Below, in pieces: positions 46,680 to 60,298 of a stretch of 64,000 bases of DNA; position 1 is the stretch's first letter, and each line of letters opens with the position of its first letter. The notes beneath the pieces are model-generated. The model searched no databases. It was given only the letters and a program-made list of their open reading frames with translations, and was not told the origin of the DNA. The DNA comes from Rhizoctonia solani (taxonomy: Eukaryota > Basidiomycota > Agaricomycetes > Cantharellales > Ceratobasidiaceae). The stretch spans positions 1,054,001-1,118,000 of the forward strand of contig NC_057378.1 in NCBI RefSeq assembly GCF_016906535.1, read 5' to 3'. Made by a program: the position numbers and the translations under genes.

Positions 46680-48751
46680 TTAGTCTCGAGAAGGTAGCTC
46701 TAGCCTGAAGAGCGAAAGCGGTGGGTTCCCCCTCGCCACAAGACTCAATCTCGGCTTGAATAACTCGATAAGACTTTGTGAAGGACAAGACTGGCTTAGT
46801 GGTTTAGACTCACAATTCCAACCAGATACTCTCCAATCACCCGCCAATGACCATGTAGTGGCATCCGTTGCGCCTTGGTCACTACTCTATATGGTAAATT
46901 TGACTCGACTGGCTCTTTAAGCCCCTTGTGAAGGACAGTTTTCATATCCCTCCCAATATTTCTGTGAAAATTTCGTGATTTAGGGGCATTCCGAAGTCGG
47001 GCATGGGTATCTTGGCCGAGCTTATTCGTGTCTGAAACAGGCGTCCTGCAGTTAACCCCTTGCCTTCTAGAACCGCTGTTTTCTCTGCTTTATCGGCTGA
47101 TGTACGTTTAGCTCGAGATGAGGATGCGGAAATATATGCCTGTCGCATAATCGTGGGTGTGTTGAAGTTCACAATTGAGAGGAGCTGAGATGTACCCGAT
47201 TTGATAGTAGTTGCTCGTACGTACTGAGATCCGTAAAGGTTGGGTGCCATGTGTTCCACTGAATCGTCATCCATAAACCACCGGGTTGATTTCGTACCCC
47301 ATTGGCTCCACGGTATACTACGAGTGGGTATATCTTCCAAACCACATTCCTTGAGATGTCTAAATAGGTAGTGCGTGCTAACACATATGCGATAGCTGGC
47401 GGAAGCCCCTTCACGCGATCTAGACGCATAAGAATCCCATGTTAACGCATTCCGTATTCGAAAATGTAAGAAGAGGGTGTTGACCCGTGAGCAAAGGAAG
47501 GTCGCCGATTTGGTATATACAACATCGCCCGGAAGCGGTTCTAACCTTGATGCGAGATGCTGCCCGGTAAGTCGCCAAGAAGCCTTCAGCTTTGGGAACT
47601 CGAGGATTAGTACGGGACTGGAGTTGGAGTATGAGGTAGGACGGAAATCAGCATTAGGCGGTACTTCTTTTAGATCCAAGGAGACTGTTGGTATACGATA
47701 GACAAGCAGAGCGGTATGACTGGGTTTGTGGTCATCCCCGGGAAGAGCTGAATATGCAAGGAAATGCTCCTTGTCGAGAAACGCACAATCAATCGCATTG
47801 TTTTCTTGAATTCTTGCAAGAAGCATGCCAGTCTTCCAGTCCCATAGCAAAGTTTCCGAGATGTCACAACTGGCTTCTCGCCATTCGAGAGTGACCAGAA
47901 AGTAGTTCCCCATTATTTCTGGATCGGCTGATACTGCTTCACCCATCAAGGCGTTAACGCGAAGAAATTCAATGTCAAAGCTGACAGTAATGATAGGATG
48001 TTCTGCAACTGGATGAGGTTGTCCGGTAGTCAGCGAATGAAGATGGAAGCGTACAACCTGGGAGCTATAATGAATTAAGTTAAATAGAGGAGGGGCTAAT
48101 GCAAAAACAGAAATTGCACCTTTGTTGTTCGTCTTCTACAAGCACAGCTAGATCCTGCTGTGGATCCGGCTCACAAAATGCAAACTTCTTCTGAAAGTTT
48201 GTAGGCGGAGGAATATCCGACGAGCCCAATGCAACAACCTGAGTACGGTCAACGAAATAGTCGTCGTCGTCTTCGAGGTCAGGGTGGAAATGCGCGAGTC
48301 TCCATAATAGATATTGTTGCGTAGTCCCCAGTTCGGGACGTCGATATCCGGGTTCCCGATGGGTTGTTGTACCATCGGGCCAAATTTCATGTTAAACCAA
48401 GCTAAGTTCAAACTAAGTTATTGTAGCTGCGAGTAAGTCATGCTTACCGTCTTGGTAGTCCCGAAGTTCTTTCAGACTCAATGAATAGTTTGGTCTCCCT
48501 TTCGAGGATCCGTCGGCATTTCGAGACCATTTATTTCCAATTCAATATGAAGCTGGAGACTGATCGACGAGGAGACGTCTTATAGGCGTTCCTACACGTC
48601 TACAGACCAACGTATTTAACATGAATTACGAGGCCGCAAGGATGGAGGCAGGGCCTACGAGCGAGTACCGTATGATAGTGATGTAGTCACAGCTATGGAG
48701 TATGCGTACAAGCACCTCGTTGGGCATATTATTGATTGATATGTGTTGCAT
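46680..48751 (-). CDS. F-box protein, tandem copy C (most diverged)
   Basis: Starts MQHISINNMPNEVLVRILHS then CDYITIIRYSL, an F-box. Following exons: SISLQLHIELEINGLEMP, AWFNMKFGPMVQQPIGNPD, AHFHPDLEDDDDYFVDRTQV, TTGQPHPVAEHPIITV, ALLVYRIPTV, IPWSQWGTKSTRWF and HGHWRVIGEYLVGI. Single-base losses in runs break it near 48590, 48500, 48300 and 46965. The last exon after YLVGI is a guess (stop TAA at 46680-46682). Same order of segments as copies A and B but only moderate similarity, so this duplication is older. Confidence 0.7.
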
Positions 48752-48960
48752 GTTTAACGCGTTGATTCTGGTTTGCCAAGGTGAGCCTGGTGGAAGTAAC
48801 CAGTTACCACACCGTTGGGCTCCAGTCGGTGGCGGTCCACTTTATGACGTCATCACCGAATTAGGCCTTTCCCCACACCACGACCATGATACCGGAAAAA
48901 GATGCGTGGGGAGTAATTCTACTCTCAAACATCGATATCAGCGGAGAATTGGTCCAAGAA

Positions 48961-51900
48961 ATGGCTTGCTCTACCACTATTAGCCGTCGCCCTTATTCAC
49001 ACTCCCCCAAACATGGTTGAAGAGGGGTTGTAAACACGCTGTGAATGTCCAGAGTAATCCTCAACACGCCGCACTTTCCTCGAATGGGCGGACTGATCTA
49101 GTGCAATGGGACGGGAAATCATTGTTCATCAAAGGCCAGCGTATCTTCTTGTGGAGTGGCGAGTTTCACACGTTCAGGCTGCCTGTAAGTCCCGGTTTGT
49201 TTTGTTGAATTATAATCGTTCTTTACTTATTTCGAATTTAATCCAGGCACCTGAACTATGGGGAGACATTCTAGAGAAAACCAAAGCCGCTGGGTTCAAT
49301 GCCATCTCGGTGTATGTTCATTGGTGAGTCGTCATTTTATTATCCCCAGAACAAGACTAGACAAACACCTATAGGGGCCTTGTTAACCCAGCACCGGGAG
49401 AGCTCGATTTTGACGGGTTCAGAGCACTCGACCCTCTTTTCAAGCTGCTATGAAGTCGGGACTATGGGTTGTCCTAAGGCCTGGGGTACGATTTTGACAG
49501 CTCACAGTGGGCCGATTCTCTGACTAATTTCGGGATTGAATTTGTCTTTGTCCAGCCGTACATCAACGCCGAGGTCTCTGGTGGAGGAATCCCCCATTGG
49601 GCAACTTCTGAAATCTCAGGACACCTTCGAACCAATAGTACCGACTATACGCGCGCTTGGGAACCTTATGTTGATGCCATTGCGGATATCTTGGTCAAAG
49701 GGAACTGGCAAATCGGGGACAAGACGGGTGGTCCTGTCATTGCTGTCCAGGTGAGCGTGGCTTCGATCATTAGGATTGCTTGTTCGCGTGCTAACTTGTT
49801 ACCAGCTCGAGAATGAGTATTTAGCAACCCATTCTCCAGGTCACAAGTACAAGACACCTTATATGGCCGCACTAGCTAAACGCTTTGTCGACAAAGGAGT
49901 AGTCGTCCCTCTGACTTACAACGATGCTTATATGGGAGGCAACTATGCGACTGGTGAAATTGACCAATGTGAAGAGGGAAGCAAGGAGGGAGGAGAAGGC
50001 GGCTCGCACGGAAGGGGCGCTGCGGCGTGGAGTTATACGGAGTAGATTCTTATCCTCAAGTAAGTCATGGCGCTTTGTCACTGTTGTGTTTGACTTTTAA
50101 CAATTTTACTAGCGTTTTGACTGCTCCAATCCCGACACTTGGAACCCGGTTGTTACGACTTATCACGATTTCATATGAAAACCAATCCTCACGAGCCTCT
50201 GTATATACCTGGTACGGTGATGTTCTTGATTCTCGAGGAGCGGTACACTCATGTTTGTTTCTCACTACCCAAAAGAGTTTCAAGGAGGATCATTTGATGC
50301 GTGGGGCGGTACGTGTGAAGTATCTTACTTACCGATGCGTATCGCTAACATTTGCCGACAGGGGGTGTAAACATGGTTGGGCAGGCGCAGTACGGTCTTT
50401 ATTATGGGAGAGATTGGACTAAACTTATGCTAAAATATGCTTTGATTCAGGGCTACGAAGCTTGTCGACAACTTACGGGCCCCGAGTTTTCTCAAGTTTT
50501 CAACCTTGGTCTATGGGCAAATAATGTAGGTTCCAGGATAGCGATTCTTCGTGGCACTTCATCTAATTTTATTCGCTTCGCTCGTAGGCTAAAATGGTAA
50601 GGCCGATTTCTGTGATTTCGGTTGATTTGTATACTGAATTCGGATTAGGTAAACTTGTACATGCTCTATGGAGGTATGTATAGAACTTGATTCGATGGCT
50701 CGTCTTTGACCGATCATCCACAGGTACAACATGGGGTTACATGACCTTCCCGGAGGTAAGCCATTCCGAGCACAAAGCGCTTCGTTGATTAACATCTTTC
50801 GTAGTTTACACATCGTGAGTTGGCCATTGACACGATATCAAACTAATACTCCCATCCCCACCCAATCACTAATACGCATCGTAGATATGACTACGGCGCT
50901 GCCATTACCGAAACGAGACGCTTGACCAGCAAGTATGCAGAGCTTAAACGACAAGGACTCTTCCTCCGTAGCGTGCCGGAGTTTTATGCCACTGATGTTA
51001 TTGGAAACAGTACCGATTCGGGTAGGTCGAGCAGATCTTAACCACTCGCATTCCGTTCTTACTCTCACAGACGATCATCCCACAGTGGTCATTGATAACC
51101 AGAAGTCTTTGGAACTTTACTACGCAATAAGGATACTGGTGCTGAATTTTATATCATTCGACACATGGACTCGACATCTCGGTAAGAGCCTGGATGTGTC
51201 TGACTTGAATTCTGCCATTAATGCTGTGGGTTGTCTATCAGAGACACCGCCGATTTCAGACTCGCTTTGCCTTCGCCTCTACATTCTTCAATGCTACGCG
51301 ATCTATCCCACTCACCATTCCTTCGATCACACTATCTGGGCGGCTTCCAAAGTACTACTCCGAAACGTCTTGTACGGCTCGTCTCGACTTGCTTGGAGCA
51401 CCGCTAGCATACTATATGCGGTAAAATGGGAAGCCGAGATGTTCTTTCTTGCACGGACCTTCGTCAGAAGGGCATGAATTTGCCATTCCCCTCACAAACA
51501 GGATGTCAAGTCGGCAAAGTCGTGTCACGCAGATATCTCGGCACATTTCCATCTCTCAACATGTCTCGTCTGGCTCTCAGGCGCTCTCGGTCGTGACCGT
51601 GCTACCTGGCAATGTTGGACTAGTCACTGTGTTTGAAACACCTTCACAGCTAGTTCTTTTCGCGGATCCGAAACCGCTGGTAACTTCTGGGCACCTGTGC
51701 TAGCTCCTCAAGAAAGTGGTACGTCCATAGTTTGCCCGAATATTATACATTTTTGATATGCACACTTGCCAGACTCGTTCAGTGAATGGACTTACGCCAA
51801 TTTTTACCAGTTTGGCACGAATTCTAGCGTTTTGGTTGGAGGCCCTTACCTTGTTCGTGAGGCACGGCTCTCTCAGAGGGTGAATTAGCTCTACGTGGAG

Positions 51901-53558
51901 ACTTGGAAAAAGAGTCGATGTTGACCGTGATCGCCGAGCTTGGTGCTGTACGACGCGTTTTCTGGAACGGCTTTCCGGTAGATACTATGCTACAAGATTC
52001 ATCGACAGGCACATCAGGCGTCCTGCGATTCCAAATTGCTCCTCGTTTCAGGACCAACGACATCACGGTACCTGAGTTGGCGAATTGGCGGTACCAGGAT
52101 TCCCTACCCGAGGTCAAGGACGGATTCGACGATTCGAAATGGACTGTTGCGAACAGGACGTCGACAAATATACCCGGGGCCCGCAATTTGGCGATAAGGT
52201 GTTATACGGATGTGATTATGGATTGTACGTTTGCATATTACCCCTTCAAAACTCCCTAACTCGCATCGTGTCCAGCTGCGAAGGAGCTGTTGTTTGGCGC
52301 GGTCACTTCAAGGGAGATTCGGGGGTCACTGGGGTTAGGTTGGTTATCAATGGTGGCTTTGCGTGAGTACATTCCCTGCTTCGGTCCAGTTAACCATAAG
52401 TATCGATAGGTTTGCTGCCAGTGTTTGGCTGAATGGAAAGTTCTTGGCGACCACGTACGGAAAGTAAGTGTCCTTACGATATAGTTCAATCTTAGATGTT
52501 AATTCTATCTGCTGTTTGCTTCAGCTCGAGTAACCACCATAATAATGTGCGTATATGCGTGCTATGTATACTATAACCACTTAGCGCTTACGCAATTTAC
52601 TGGCAGATACCCGAAACGGACCAGGTGTACCACTTCCCCGCCGACTCGACATTCAGGGAGAAGACAATGTTATAACCGTAGTGCAGGTAAAGATTCTTCC
52701 AGAGCAAGCACTCTTGTAAGAAGCTTAAACTAGTTAACAGGACAATATGGGACTGGAAATGACGGTTGACTGGACCGCAGACTCTTCCAAATCTCCTCGT
52801 GGCATTCGTGGATACGAACTTATAGGTGGAGCATTTACTGAGTGGAAGGTTCAAGGCAAGAAAGGAGGTTACACTGGGTTCGTACTTCTATCCTACCGGG
52901 ATACACGCAATTTTATTGGCCTTCCTCTAGATTCAAAGATAAATTACGGGGGATTCTGAACGAGGGTGGACTTTATGGGGAACGCCAAGGGTGGCACCTA
53001 CCAGACTTTGATGACTCTGAATGGGCCAAAGTTGATCTAAGCAATGGCCTTCCCAACAGCCAAGCAGGGGTTGGATGGTTCCGCACAACATTTTCCTTGG
53101 ATATTCCCCAAGCCTACGACGTTCCAATCAGTTTTGAATTCAAAAACGAGCCGGCGCCTTATCGAGCACTGCTGTTTGTAAACGGGTAAGCTATGGTTAT
53201 TCACTATGTCATCGCCATAGCTGAATGTATAATCTATCTAGTTGGCTTATGGGCCGATACATTGCAAACCTCGGGTGAGAAAGTCTTTAATGTTTATTCA
53301 TGAATAAGATCTCACGTTATTTTAGACCGCAGTTCAAGTTCCCCGTTCCAGAAGGAATTCTCAACCACCATGGTGAAAAGTAAGTAAAGCACTAAAACCG
53401 AAGTTCGCACCAATTCCTGATATCAAAATTACTACAATATCAATAGCACTGTTGCTCTGGCTATTTGGTCTATGGAAAATACCCAGTTGTCACCAAATCT
53501 CAAGCTTACTATTGAGGGTGTTTTCGACAGTGGTTACGAATTCGATAGCCCACTGTAA
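48961..53558 (+). CDS. Beta-galactosidase (GH35)
   Basis: A secreted fungal LacA-type enzyme that removes terminal galactose from side chains of pectin and hemicellulose. Start of the catalytic barrel: [20 protein letters not shown] then GEFHTFRLP. The acid/base Glu lies in VIAVQLENEY (near 49800) and the nucleophile Glu in [15 protein letters not shown] (near 50270). Later domains: [71 protein letters not shown] and [18 protein letters not shown], to TAA at 53556. Over 15 introns. The N-terminus is unresolved: one frame near 48965 gives a signal-like [11 protein letters not shown]. Frame slips of one base occur, for example at 49446 (KAAMKSG), 50024, 50174 (DFHMK) and several between 51000 and 52000. 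GH35 identity is certain. Confidence 0.88.
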
Positions 53559-53629
53559 CTACGAGAGGATGTATATAAAAGACTCGATATCTAACAATAC
53601 AATAACCATATTTATGACATTTTGATAAT

Positions 53630-55406
53630 TCAAGCCGACTTAGCCTCAACACCCGGCTGTTCCCAATAGAACTTTCCATAAAATTCGCGGCAATCCTCAA
53701 CAAATTCCTTTGGATTACCGATGGCGGCCTACAGATCCAAGTTAAATTTGAGTTCGTAAAGTATGTGAAACAAACTCACAAAGTGACCTCCACGATCGTG
53801 GTCTGGGTAGGGGTTAGTGGGTCAGCATACGTATTGGATTATCTCCCAAATCGGGCTTACACTTGTGCCAAATGAGTGGGCCCTGCTCCTTGATCCAAGA
53901 CTGGGGGCTGAGGCTACGTGCAGCTCGGTAAGATTACGATCACTCATGGACGGGCGGTGCACATACTAGAATTCACCCTCAAAGTGCTGCACTCCAAAGG
54001 GGCACTGATCCTGCGGGTTTTGCGCCCAAGCCTCGAGACCGTACTTGTTCCCGTTCAACTGGTACATGGCCATCCCGGTGTGAATCGTGTTCGTGAATTG
54101 TGAGTAACAAACAACGACGTAAAGCTCTGGTAAAGACAGCGTTAAAACGTATTCTTCTGAAGCCTAGTTTTAACTCACCATCCATGAATTTGGCATGCTC
54201 TTCAGGGGTCAGGTTGGACCAGTTTTGAATCATAACATATTTTCACCTGGTGACGTCCGTCGCATAAGTGGTAGGACATCTTTGGGAGGAATTAAACTGA
54301 CCGAGATAGGACAAGAATCCTTGAGGATTATCGTATAATGTTAGACCGATTGTCGAAACCTTGGTGCTTTGCATAACAAAGTAACCCATTCCGACAGAAG
54401 TGAAAATTCCAACCAACTCGAGCAGATGCTTCTCATAATCAGGGAGCTGGTCGATATCAAAATCGGCTGGCTTGGGAGCAAAGAATGAGTTGTAAAGCCT
54501 ATAAACCCCCAATATTGATATCAAGTTAGTGAACACTCAAACCTCTGGAAGAACACGTACGCTAGCTTCATATTATCAGAGTGATTGAATTGAACTTGGC
54601 GGAGATTGATCGCCCCAAGTCTCCTCCCTGTCCGACATAGGTCTTGTATCCAAGGACCTCGGTCATTAAGTATTAAATAAGCGTGCATTGTCGACTACAG
54701 TTGACCCAGTTTTGGGGGGACAGGTCGAGTACCCGATTCCAGGCAGAGATGGGGCGACAACATGGAATCTGATGGAGTCGAATTAGTTTCTTTGTACGCT
54801 CTTTTATCTGAGATGACCTACGCTTGCTCGCCTTCAGGTGGGTTGACAAGAGGATCGATCACCTTGTTGAACTCTGAGACGGTACTTCCCCATCCATGCA
54901 GCATGAGTATTGGAATGGCATTCTTGTGCGTGCTTTTTTGGTGTACAAAATGAATCCTGAATGGTTGAGACGGAATATGTAAGATCACGGGCATGTCCAC
55001 TCAAGCAATTTGAACCCGGTAATCCGGTTATCACCCACGTTGTGTTTTCAATTCGACAAGATATTGGTCGAACCTATAAAAAATCGCTAAATGTTAAAAA
55101 ACGTTAAATTCGGGTACTCTGGAGATGCTCACGAATTAAGGACCTTTTCTGCGGCCCGCCAGTCAAAGTCGACGAGTTCCTGCTTGGCTTTCTGGATCCA
55201 GGATAACCTGGATACGATGAAAAAAAATCAGATTTCGTCGCGCAGGGTAAAGGAAAAACGCACTCGGTGCCCATGCCAAAGTCTGCACCTGGTAGAATGA
55301 CCTCTTGAGGCAGACGTTGTGCCTTCAAAACGATCTTCAAACGTTCGATTTCCTCATCTGGAATGTTAACCTTGAATGGTCTGGGTGGAGCGAAGGTAGT
55401 TGACAT
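53630..55406 (-). CDS. Epoxide hydrolase (alpha/beta hydrolase), copy 1
   Basis: Microsomal-type epoxide hydrolase that opens epoxides to diols. The start MSTTFAPPRPFKVNIPDEE then IERLKIVLKAQRLP is the EHN N-terminal domain. The oxyanion motif is LHGWGSTVSEF, the nucleophile Asp is in VGQGGD, and the C-terminal catalytic His is in HDRGGHFAA. The end is GKFYWEQPGVEAKSA with TGA at 53630. One base is missing at about 54668 (NTLMTEV) and one in the TT of the GGDF motif near 54618; both are runs. About eight introns. It converges with GH35 (71 bp between stops). Same strand as copy 2, with about 400 bp between. Confidence 0.87.
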
Positions 55407-55813
55407 GGGGGACTGGGAGAATGAGACGAGGATGCGAGGGAGAGATGCTGGTGCGTTGCCCTTTGGCGACACGCTGGTTTTAAAGGCTGATCGTACGGCG
55501 ACGAAATGAAATGGTAGATTCAGGCCTGCTAGAATCCTGAACCGATCAGATCAATCAAAACACATCGCTCTGCGAGTCTTCCCTCGCGAGGTCGGTCAGT
55601 GGAAACCACGCGTGTCAGTATCCTCGATCCGCCGCGGAGTTTACCTGAGGAGGATGTGTACATGCAACCATTATCCAAACTGGTACAGCGCAATTAGGCT
55701 GACCCTATTCGCGTTCCTGGAATGATGCCATATTCATTATTTGCCACAGAAACACGTTTACAGATGCACGCGTCCCTACATACACCCTAAACACTTGTCA
55801 ATGTGCATTCCAA
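55407..55813. other. Intergenic between epoxide hydrolase genes
   Basis: About 400 bp, promoter of copy 1 and 3' flank of copy 2. No exon seen. Confidence 0.4.
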
Positions 55814-57639
55814 TTACTTCCAATAATTCTTTCCAAAGAACCGACGACAATCATCTACAAATCTCTGGGGCGCCGAGACTAGCCTAAAAAATACTGTAGT
55901 ATAATACATTCCTGATAAATGTAGACTCACAAAGTGACCACCACTCTTGTGATCTGGACAGAATTTCATTTCCTAACTTAGAACCTACGCACAAATTAAA
56001 GTTCAGGCCAACTTACATTGATGCCATATCATAGGGCCATGGTTCTTGATCCATGACTGGGGGGCGAGGCTAAAGAATCTCAGTTTTATATGAAGTATTT
56101 GTGCGAAAATCACCGACTAAAATTCGCCCTCGAAGTGTTGAATGCCAAAAGGTGATTGATTGGGAGGGTTCTTTTTCCATTCTTCGATACCATATTGGAT
56201 CCCATTATGTTGATACATTGCCATTGACGTGTGGATGGTCCCGGTGTATTGCTGTAGAAGGATAAGCGAATACATTGCTGTATTAATGTCGTTAATATGG
56301 TTTACACCAGTTAACACCATGACAGGTGACGAAACAGGGATATATGCGTACCATCCATGTATGATTGGTGGGATTCTTCAGGTAATTGGCCCACTCCAAT
56401 GTTTTAATATATTTATACCCTAAAATTCGATTTAAACATTAGTGGAACTAGACATCGTATCCCAATCTATCTCACCCAGCCATGCTAAATATGCCTGCGG
56501 ATTATCATACATCACGAAGCCAAGGGTAGAGACCGGCTCGATTGGATCAAGAAATACCCCATTCCAGACTTTGTAAACTCGGCTATGTGCTCCAGCATTG
56601 TTTGTTCGGGGACCGGGAGCAGACCATCTTCAATGGCATCGTCCGGCCTCGGGGCGAAGAATGACTGAAACAGACTGAAGCAAAGCAACGTGATAAACAA
56701 AATTTGCTCGTTACCGGGTTATGAGCGGAACCCCGACTTACGCGAGCTTCAACGTGGTGAATGGTTGGTCTGGAGCTGCCTCAAATTCACGGCTCCAAAG
56801 TCTCCGCCTGGCCAACATAAGTCTCGTACCCTAATGCCTTTGTCATCAAGGTATCAAATATACGAGCATTGTCGACAACAGTGGCTCCCGGCTTTGGTAG
56901 AAGCGTCGAGTAACCGACTCCGGGAAGGGATGGAATGATTACGTCGAATCTAAAAAGTGCCAATTACTCAAGCCATCCCAAATAGGCAATGATCTGTGCG
57001 CCTACGATTGTTGTCCATCCGGGCATTCACCAAGGGTTCGATAACTCGAGATACTCGAGAATACTACTTGGCCAGCCATGAAGCAGAAGTAGCGGAATTG
57101 TGGACCTGGATGTACTCTTCTGGTGGATGAAATGAATACTATATACATGTACCAGGATGGGTGTTAGCATGCTGTGGGCTGTAAGAAAAGTTCCAGAAAG
57201 CATCTGGATCTGCTCGGTCTGGGTAGGAAGGCTGTACTCACGTCGCGCCTTCTATATCAACAAGGTACTGTGAAAACCTAATTATGGGACAAGTCCCGAT
57301 TCACCAAGGTATCAATTTAAAAGCACGATAAATTCTTCCGTACGAGTTGCCTGTCTTCCACTGAGCGCCAGTCAAAGTCCAAAAGACGACGTTTCGCTTC
57401 GTGCATCCAAGAATGCCTGGAGCGGAATCCACCCGGGTTAGCTGGCGTCTATTCAACCCCCCTAAAACCCCTCAAACTCACTGTGTTCCGTTGTCGGCTG
57501 TGATTCCAGGATGATCGGCTCAGTAGGAAGTCGTCGCATTCGAAGAAGTGTCTTTGTCCTCTCGATTTCCTCATCTGGGACATGGACTTTAAAGGGCCGG
57601 AGGTTGTAGGGGTTTGTTGTTTCAGTCTGTCGAGGACAT
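55814..57639 (-). CDS. Epoxide hydrolase (alpha/beta hydrolase), copy 2
   Basis: Paralogue of copy 1 in the same orientation. The EHN domain reads YNLRPFKVHVPDEEIERTK; the oxyanion motif is LLLHGWPSSILEY; the nucleophile region GYETYVGQ is followed by GGDFGAVNLRQ only if one G is added at the CCAGGCGG near 56815; the His motif is HKSGGH near 55935. The tail is FVDDCRRFFGKNYWK with TAA at 55814. The exact start is unclear: the ATG at 57637-57639 gives MSSTD and then a stop unless the frame is shifted. The two copies probably act on different epoxides; none can be named. Confidence 0.83.
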
Positions 57640-58111
57640 TCAGATGATCGTGTGGATATGTGCACCTATAGCTAAGAACCAACCATAGTCATTTTGTTGA
57701 TCGGTATTGGGAGTGGATACTGTAGGGAATAAGGAAGTTGAGTTTCTACTCTTGGGGGAGGGGACACCGCGGTAGAGCTCTTTTGTACTTGCGCAGATCG
57801 ATACCATCACACCACCACACACGATTAGGCGTAATCTGGCAAACGTCATGTGTATTGTGTCGAGCCAGAATGTGGCTGTCAACGAGGCACACGTCATCTA
57901 TATGCTTATCATGGATGACAATAACACACCCCAGAATCCGGATATACGTGACCGTACTTCCGAGTGAGCTTGCATAATCGGAATGTAGACAACTTCGGAC
58001 GGTAAAGTTTCCCCTTTGGTTTATATTAAATTCTATTCGTGGTTGTAATTGGCGCCCAAGTACGTGTAACAAAACAAGTAGTGTAATACTCCAACTGACA
58101 GTCAAATGATC
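57640..58111. other. Intergenic
   Basis: About 470 bp upstream of epoxide hydrolase 2 and downstream of the GH16 gene. ORFs on both strands overlap and show no features. Confidence 0.35.
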
Positions 58112-59319
58112 TCAAACTGGACATGGTGTCTTGTTTGCGGCGGCTGCACAGCGCGAGTTGAAGGTGCTTTCTGAGATCGAAGACGAATTGAAATAAGCCT
58201 ATAGGAGAATAACAATGAGCACCCCATAACACTACAATTGAGCGAACCTCTAACCTTGATATAGTAGATGGTGGCAATAGCATCCTCTGTTGGAGGCCCG
58301 CGAGACCACAATGGACCGCCATCCGACCAAACGTTGACAATGAGGGAAGAATCCTTGGTTGGCGAATTTTTGGAGACAGTCTAGAGTAAGGTATGTCAAT
58401 GCTGGTGGGGTGGATCCTATGGTACTGAGAGGTACGTACCGACTTCAAGGTGCCATCGTAGTAATATTTCGAAGAGGATGGGAGCCAATCAAGCCTATGC
58501 TCATGAAAGGCACTGAAAGGAGAGAAAGAGGTGGTTCGTTTGTTACAATATCGAAAACCAGACGTAAAAACTCACGTAAAGTCCGCTCCTGGAATCACGA
58601 TGGACTTGGATGCATTGGGGTCAACATCACCATCGATGGTCCCAGGTTGGTTGGTATGGTGAACCCTTTGGTAGTAGTCCTGATCCGAGCTCAAGAATTC
58701 TTTAAAATAAATTAGTTTGACCTGTGCATGAGAAATGCGTGAAAACTCACCAATATCTGCTTCCTGAGGAGGTACCTCGTCGTGCTTGTATGTAAAGAAT
58801 CCAAAACACACGCCAGGGACCTATCGATGACCTCTGATCAGAACTTGCATCAAACCATTAAAACAGGGACTCACGTTTGGAACTGTTGCCCTCATCCTAA
58901 AACTACCATACTTGATGTTGTCACGGAGAGTACTAATACCTGCCGTCTGGACCAAGCCAGAGCCAGAGTACGCAGATGTCTTCAACCCGAGGCCATAGTT
59001 ATATGGGTAAACATTGTTAACGTTGTAGTTCATCTCATATATTCCGTCGTCATGCGCTTCTGGATAATCGAACTTCTTGAAATTCTGGCTTAGCACGGCC
59101 TCTGCCCCAGCCGCAGTCGTAAAGTCCGAGACAATCGCCTCTCGCTGTGCATGTGTAATGTGTCAATCTTGTGTATATGATCGTAGCTGATGTACGAACC
59201 CAAACCGCGCCAGTTGAATCCTTGTACCCGCATTCGCAAGTTGAAGTTGATTGGCGGTCAACCAGGGTCGCCGCAGATGCTACGGCAATGGCGAAAGGCG
59301 TGAGAAATAGAGAGCGCAT
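58112..59319 (-). CDS. GH16 glucanase, copy 1
   Basis: A secreted beta-glucan hydrolase or transglycosylase. Signal peptide MRSLFLTPFAIAVASAATL, then CECGYKDSTGAVW, FDYPEAHDDGIYEMNYN, GSFRMRATVP, CFGFFTYKHDE. Splicing gives QEADIEF, the GH16 catalytic motif E-x-D-x-E, with two Glu as nucleophile and acid/base; the unspliced frame would read EADIGEF. Then SSDQDYYQRVHHTNQPG, VIPGADFT, HEHRLDWLP, YYYDGTLKS and NVWSDGG. The end is NKTPCPV with TGA at 58112. No frame breaks. Tandem with copy 2, same strand, 980 bp apart. Confidence 0.9.
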
Positions 59320-60298
59320 TTTTGGGTCTGATACGTATAAAATATCAGGATCAGCGACGCTATGAATTGTGCCAGATGGGAGGTTCACCTTTATAACTGT
59401 GCGAATCGATTCATTGGAAATGTTCGAACTACGGCAAGGCGGGCTTGGCCAACCAGGCCGGCGATCATGAGCACCTCTAGATCATGCAAGGAAGGTTCCT
59501 CATCCTATGGTATTACCATGGACCAGACCGTTCGAACATGCGATCACGAAGAACGACCAAATATGGAGAGTGGATCAATTCGATCTTAGTGAAGATCAAA
59601 CTCGAATATTCCTGTCTTGATAGGCTTACCTAGAACTTGCAAATAGTATATCCAAGCACTGTCCTAAGGGCGATCCGGTCTCGAAATGAGGCTGTGTGAT
59701 TTTGAGAGATGTGTTGTCTTAGTGGCAGAAAATATACCAAGGAGATCGGCCAAGCAGTGCTAGAATGTATACAGCCCGGTTTCCTATGTTAATGACAAAT
59801 TGCATGAGGGTGTAGTAGTATCATAGCGTATAAAACCTTAGTATACAGTCGAAATGTAGAAAATATTGCTAAGCTTGGGGTCGTACAAACCTACTGCTGA
59901 CACGACCAGGTATGTCACCATGTATGGTTGTCTTGTTGAGAAATGTTACACGCGTTACAATAATGGCGATTACAAACCAGAGTGGTAACGCATTCCAAGT
60001 GCCTGGCGAATCACGATCAACTGTGAAAGTATAATATCACCTACCGTATTGCCCATATGAAGGATCATTGAATTCAGACACATTTTGATGATAGGCGAGA
60101 AACTAAATCAATTACACACAAATGGCGATCGAGGAGATAGTTTGGCGCTTAAGCTGACCGATGAGACATCACCGATTTAAACCTTTAGAAACTCAATTAT
60201 TTCCTTTCATCATCGTCGACTATACTCTTAATTACATATGGTACTAGAGAGCAGGTAACGGGACCGAAAGCCAAGACGCTTCACTAATGAAGTCAATC
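59320..60298. other. Intergenic between GH16 genes
   Basis: About 980 bp; no gene seen. Promoter of copy 1 (TATAAAAT near 59335 on the minus strand) and 3' flank of copy 2. Confidence 0.4.

Noticed and set aside
58572..58811. GH16 active site read as EADIGEF
   Set aside because: This comes from reading through an intron; splicing gives the proper EADIEF motif.
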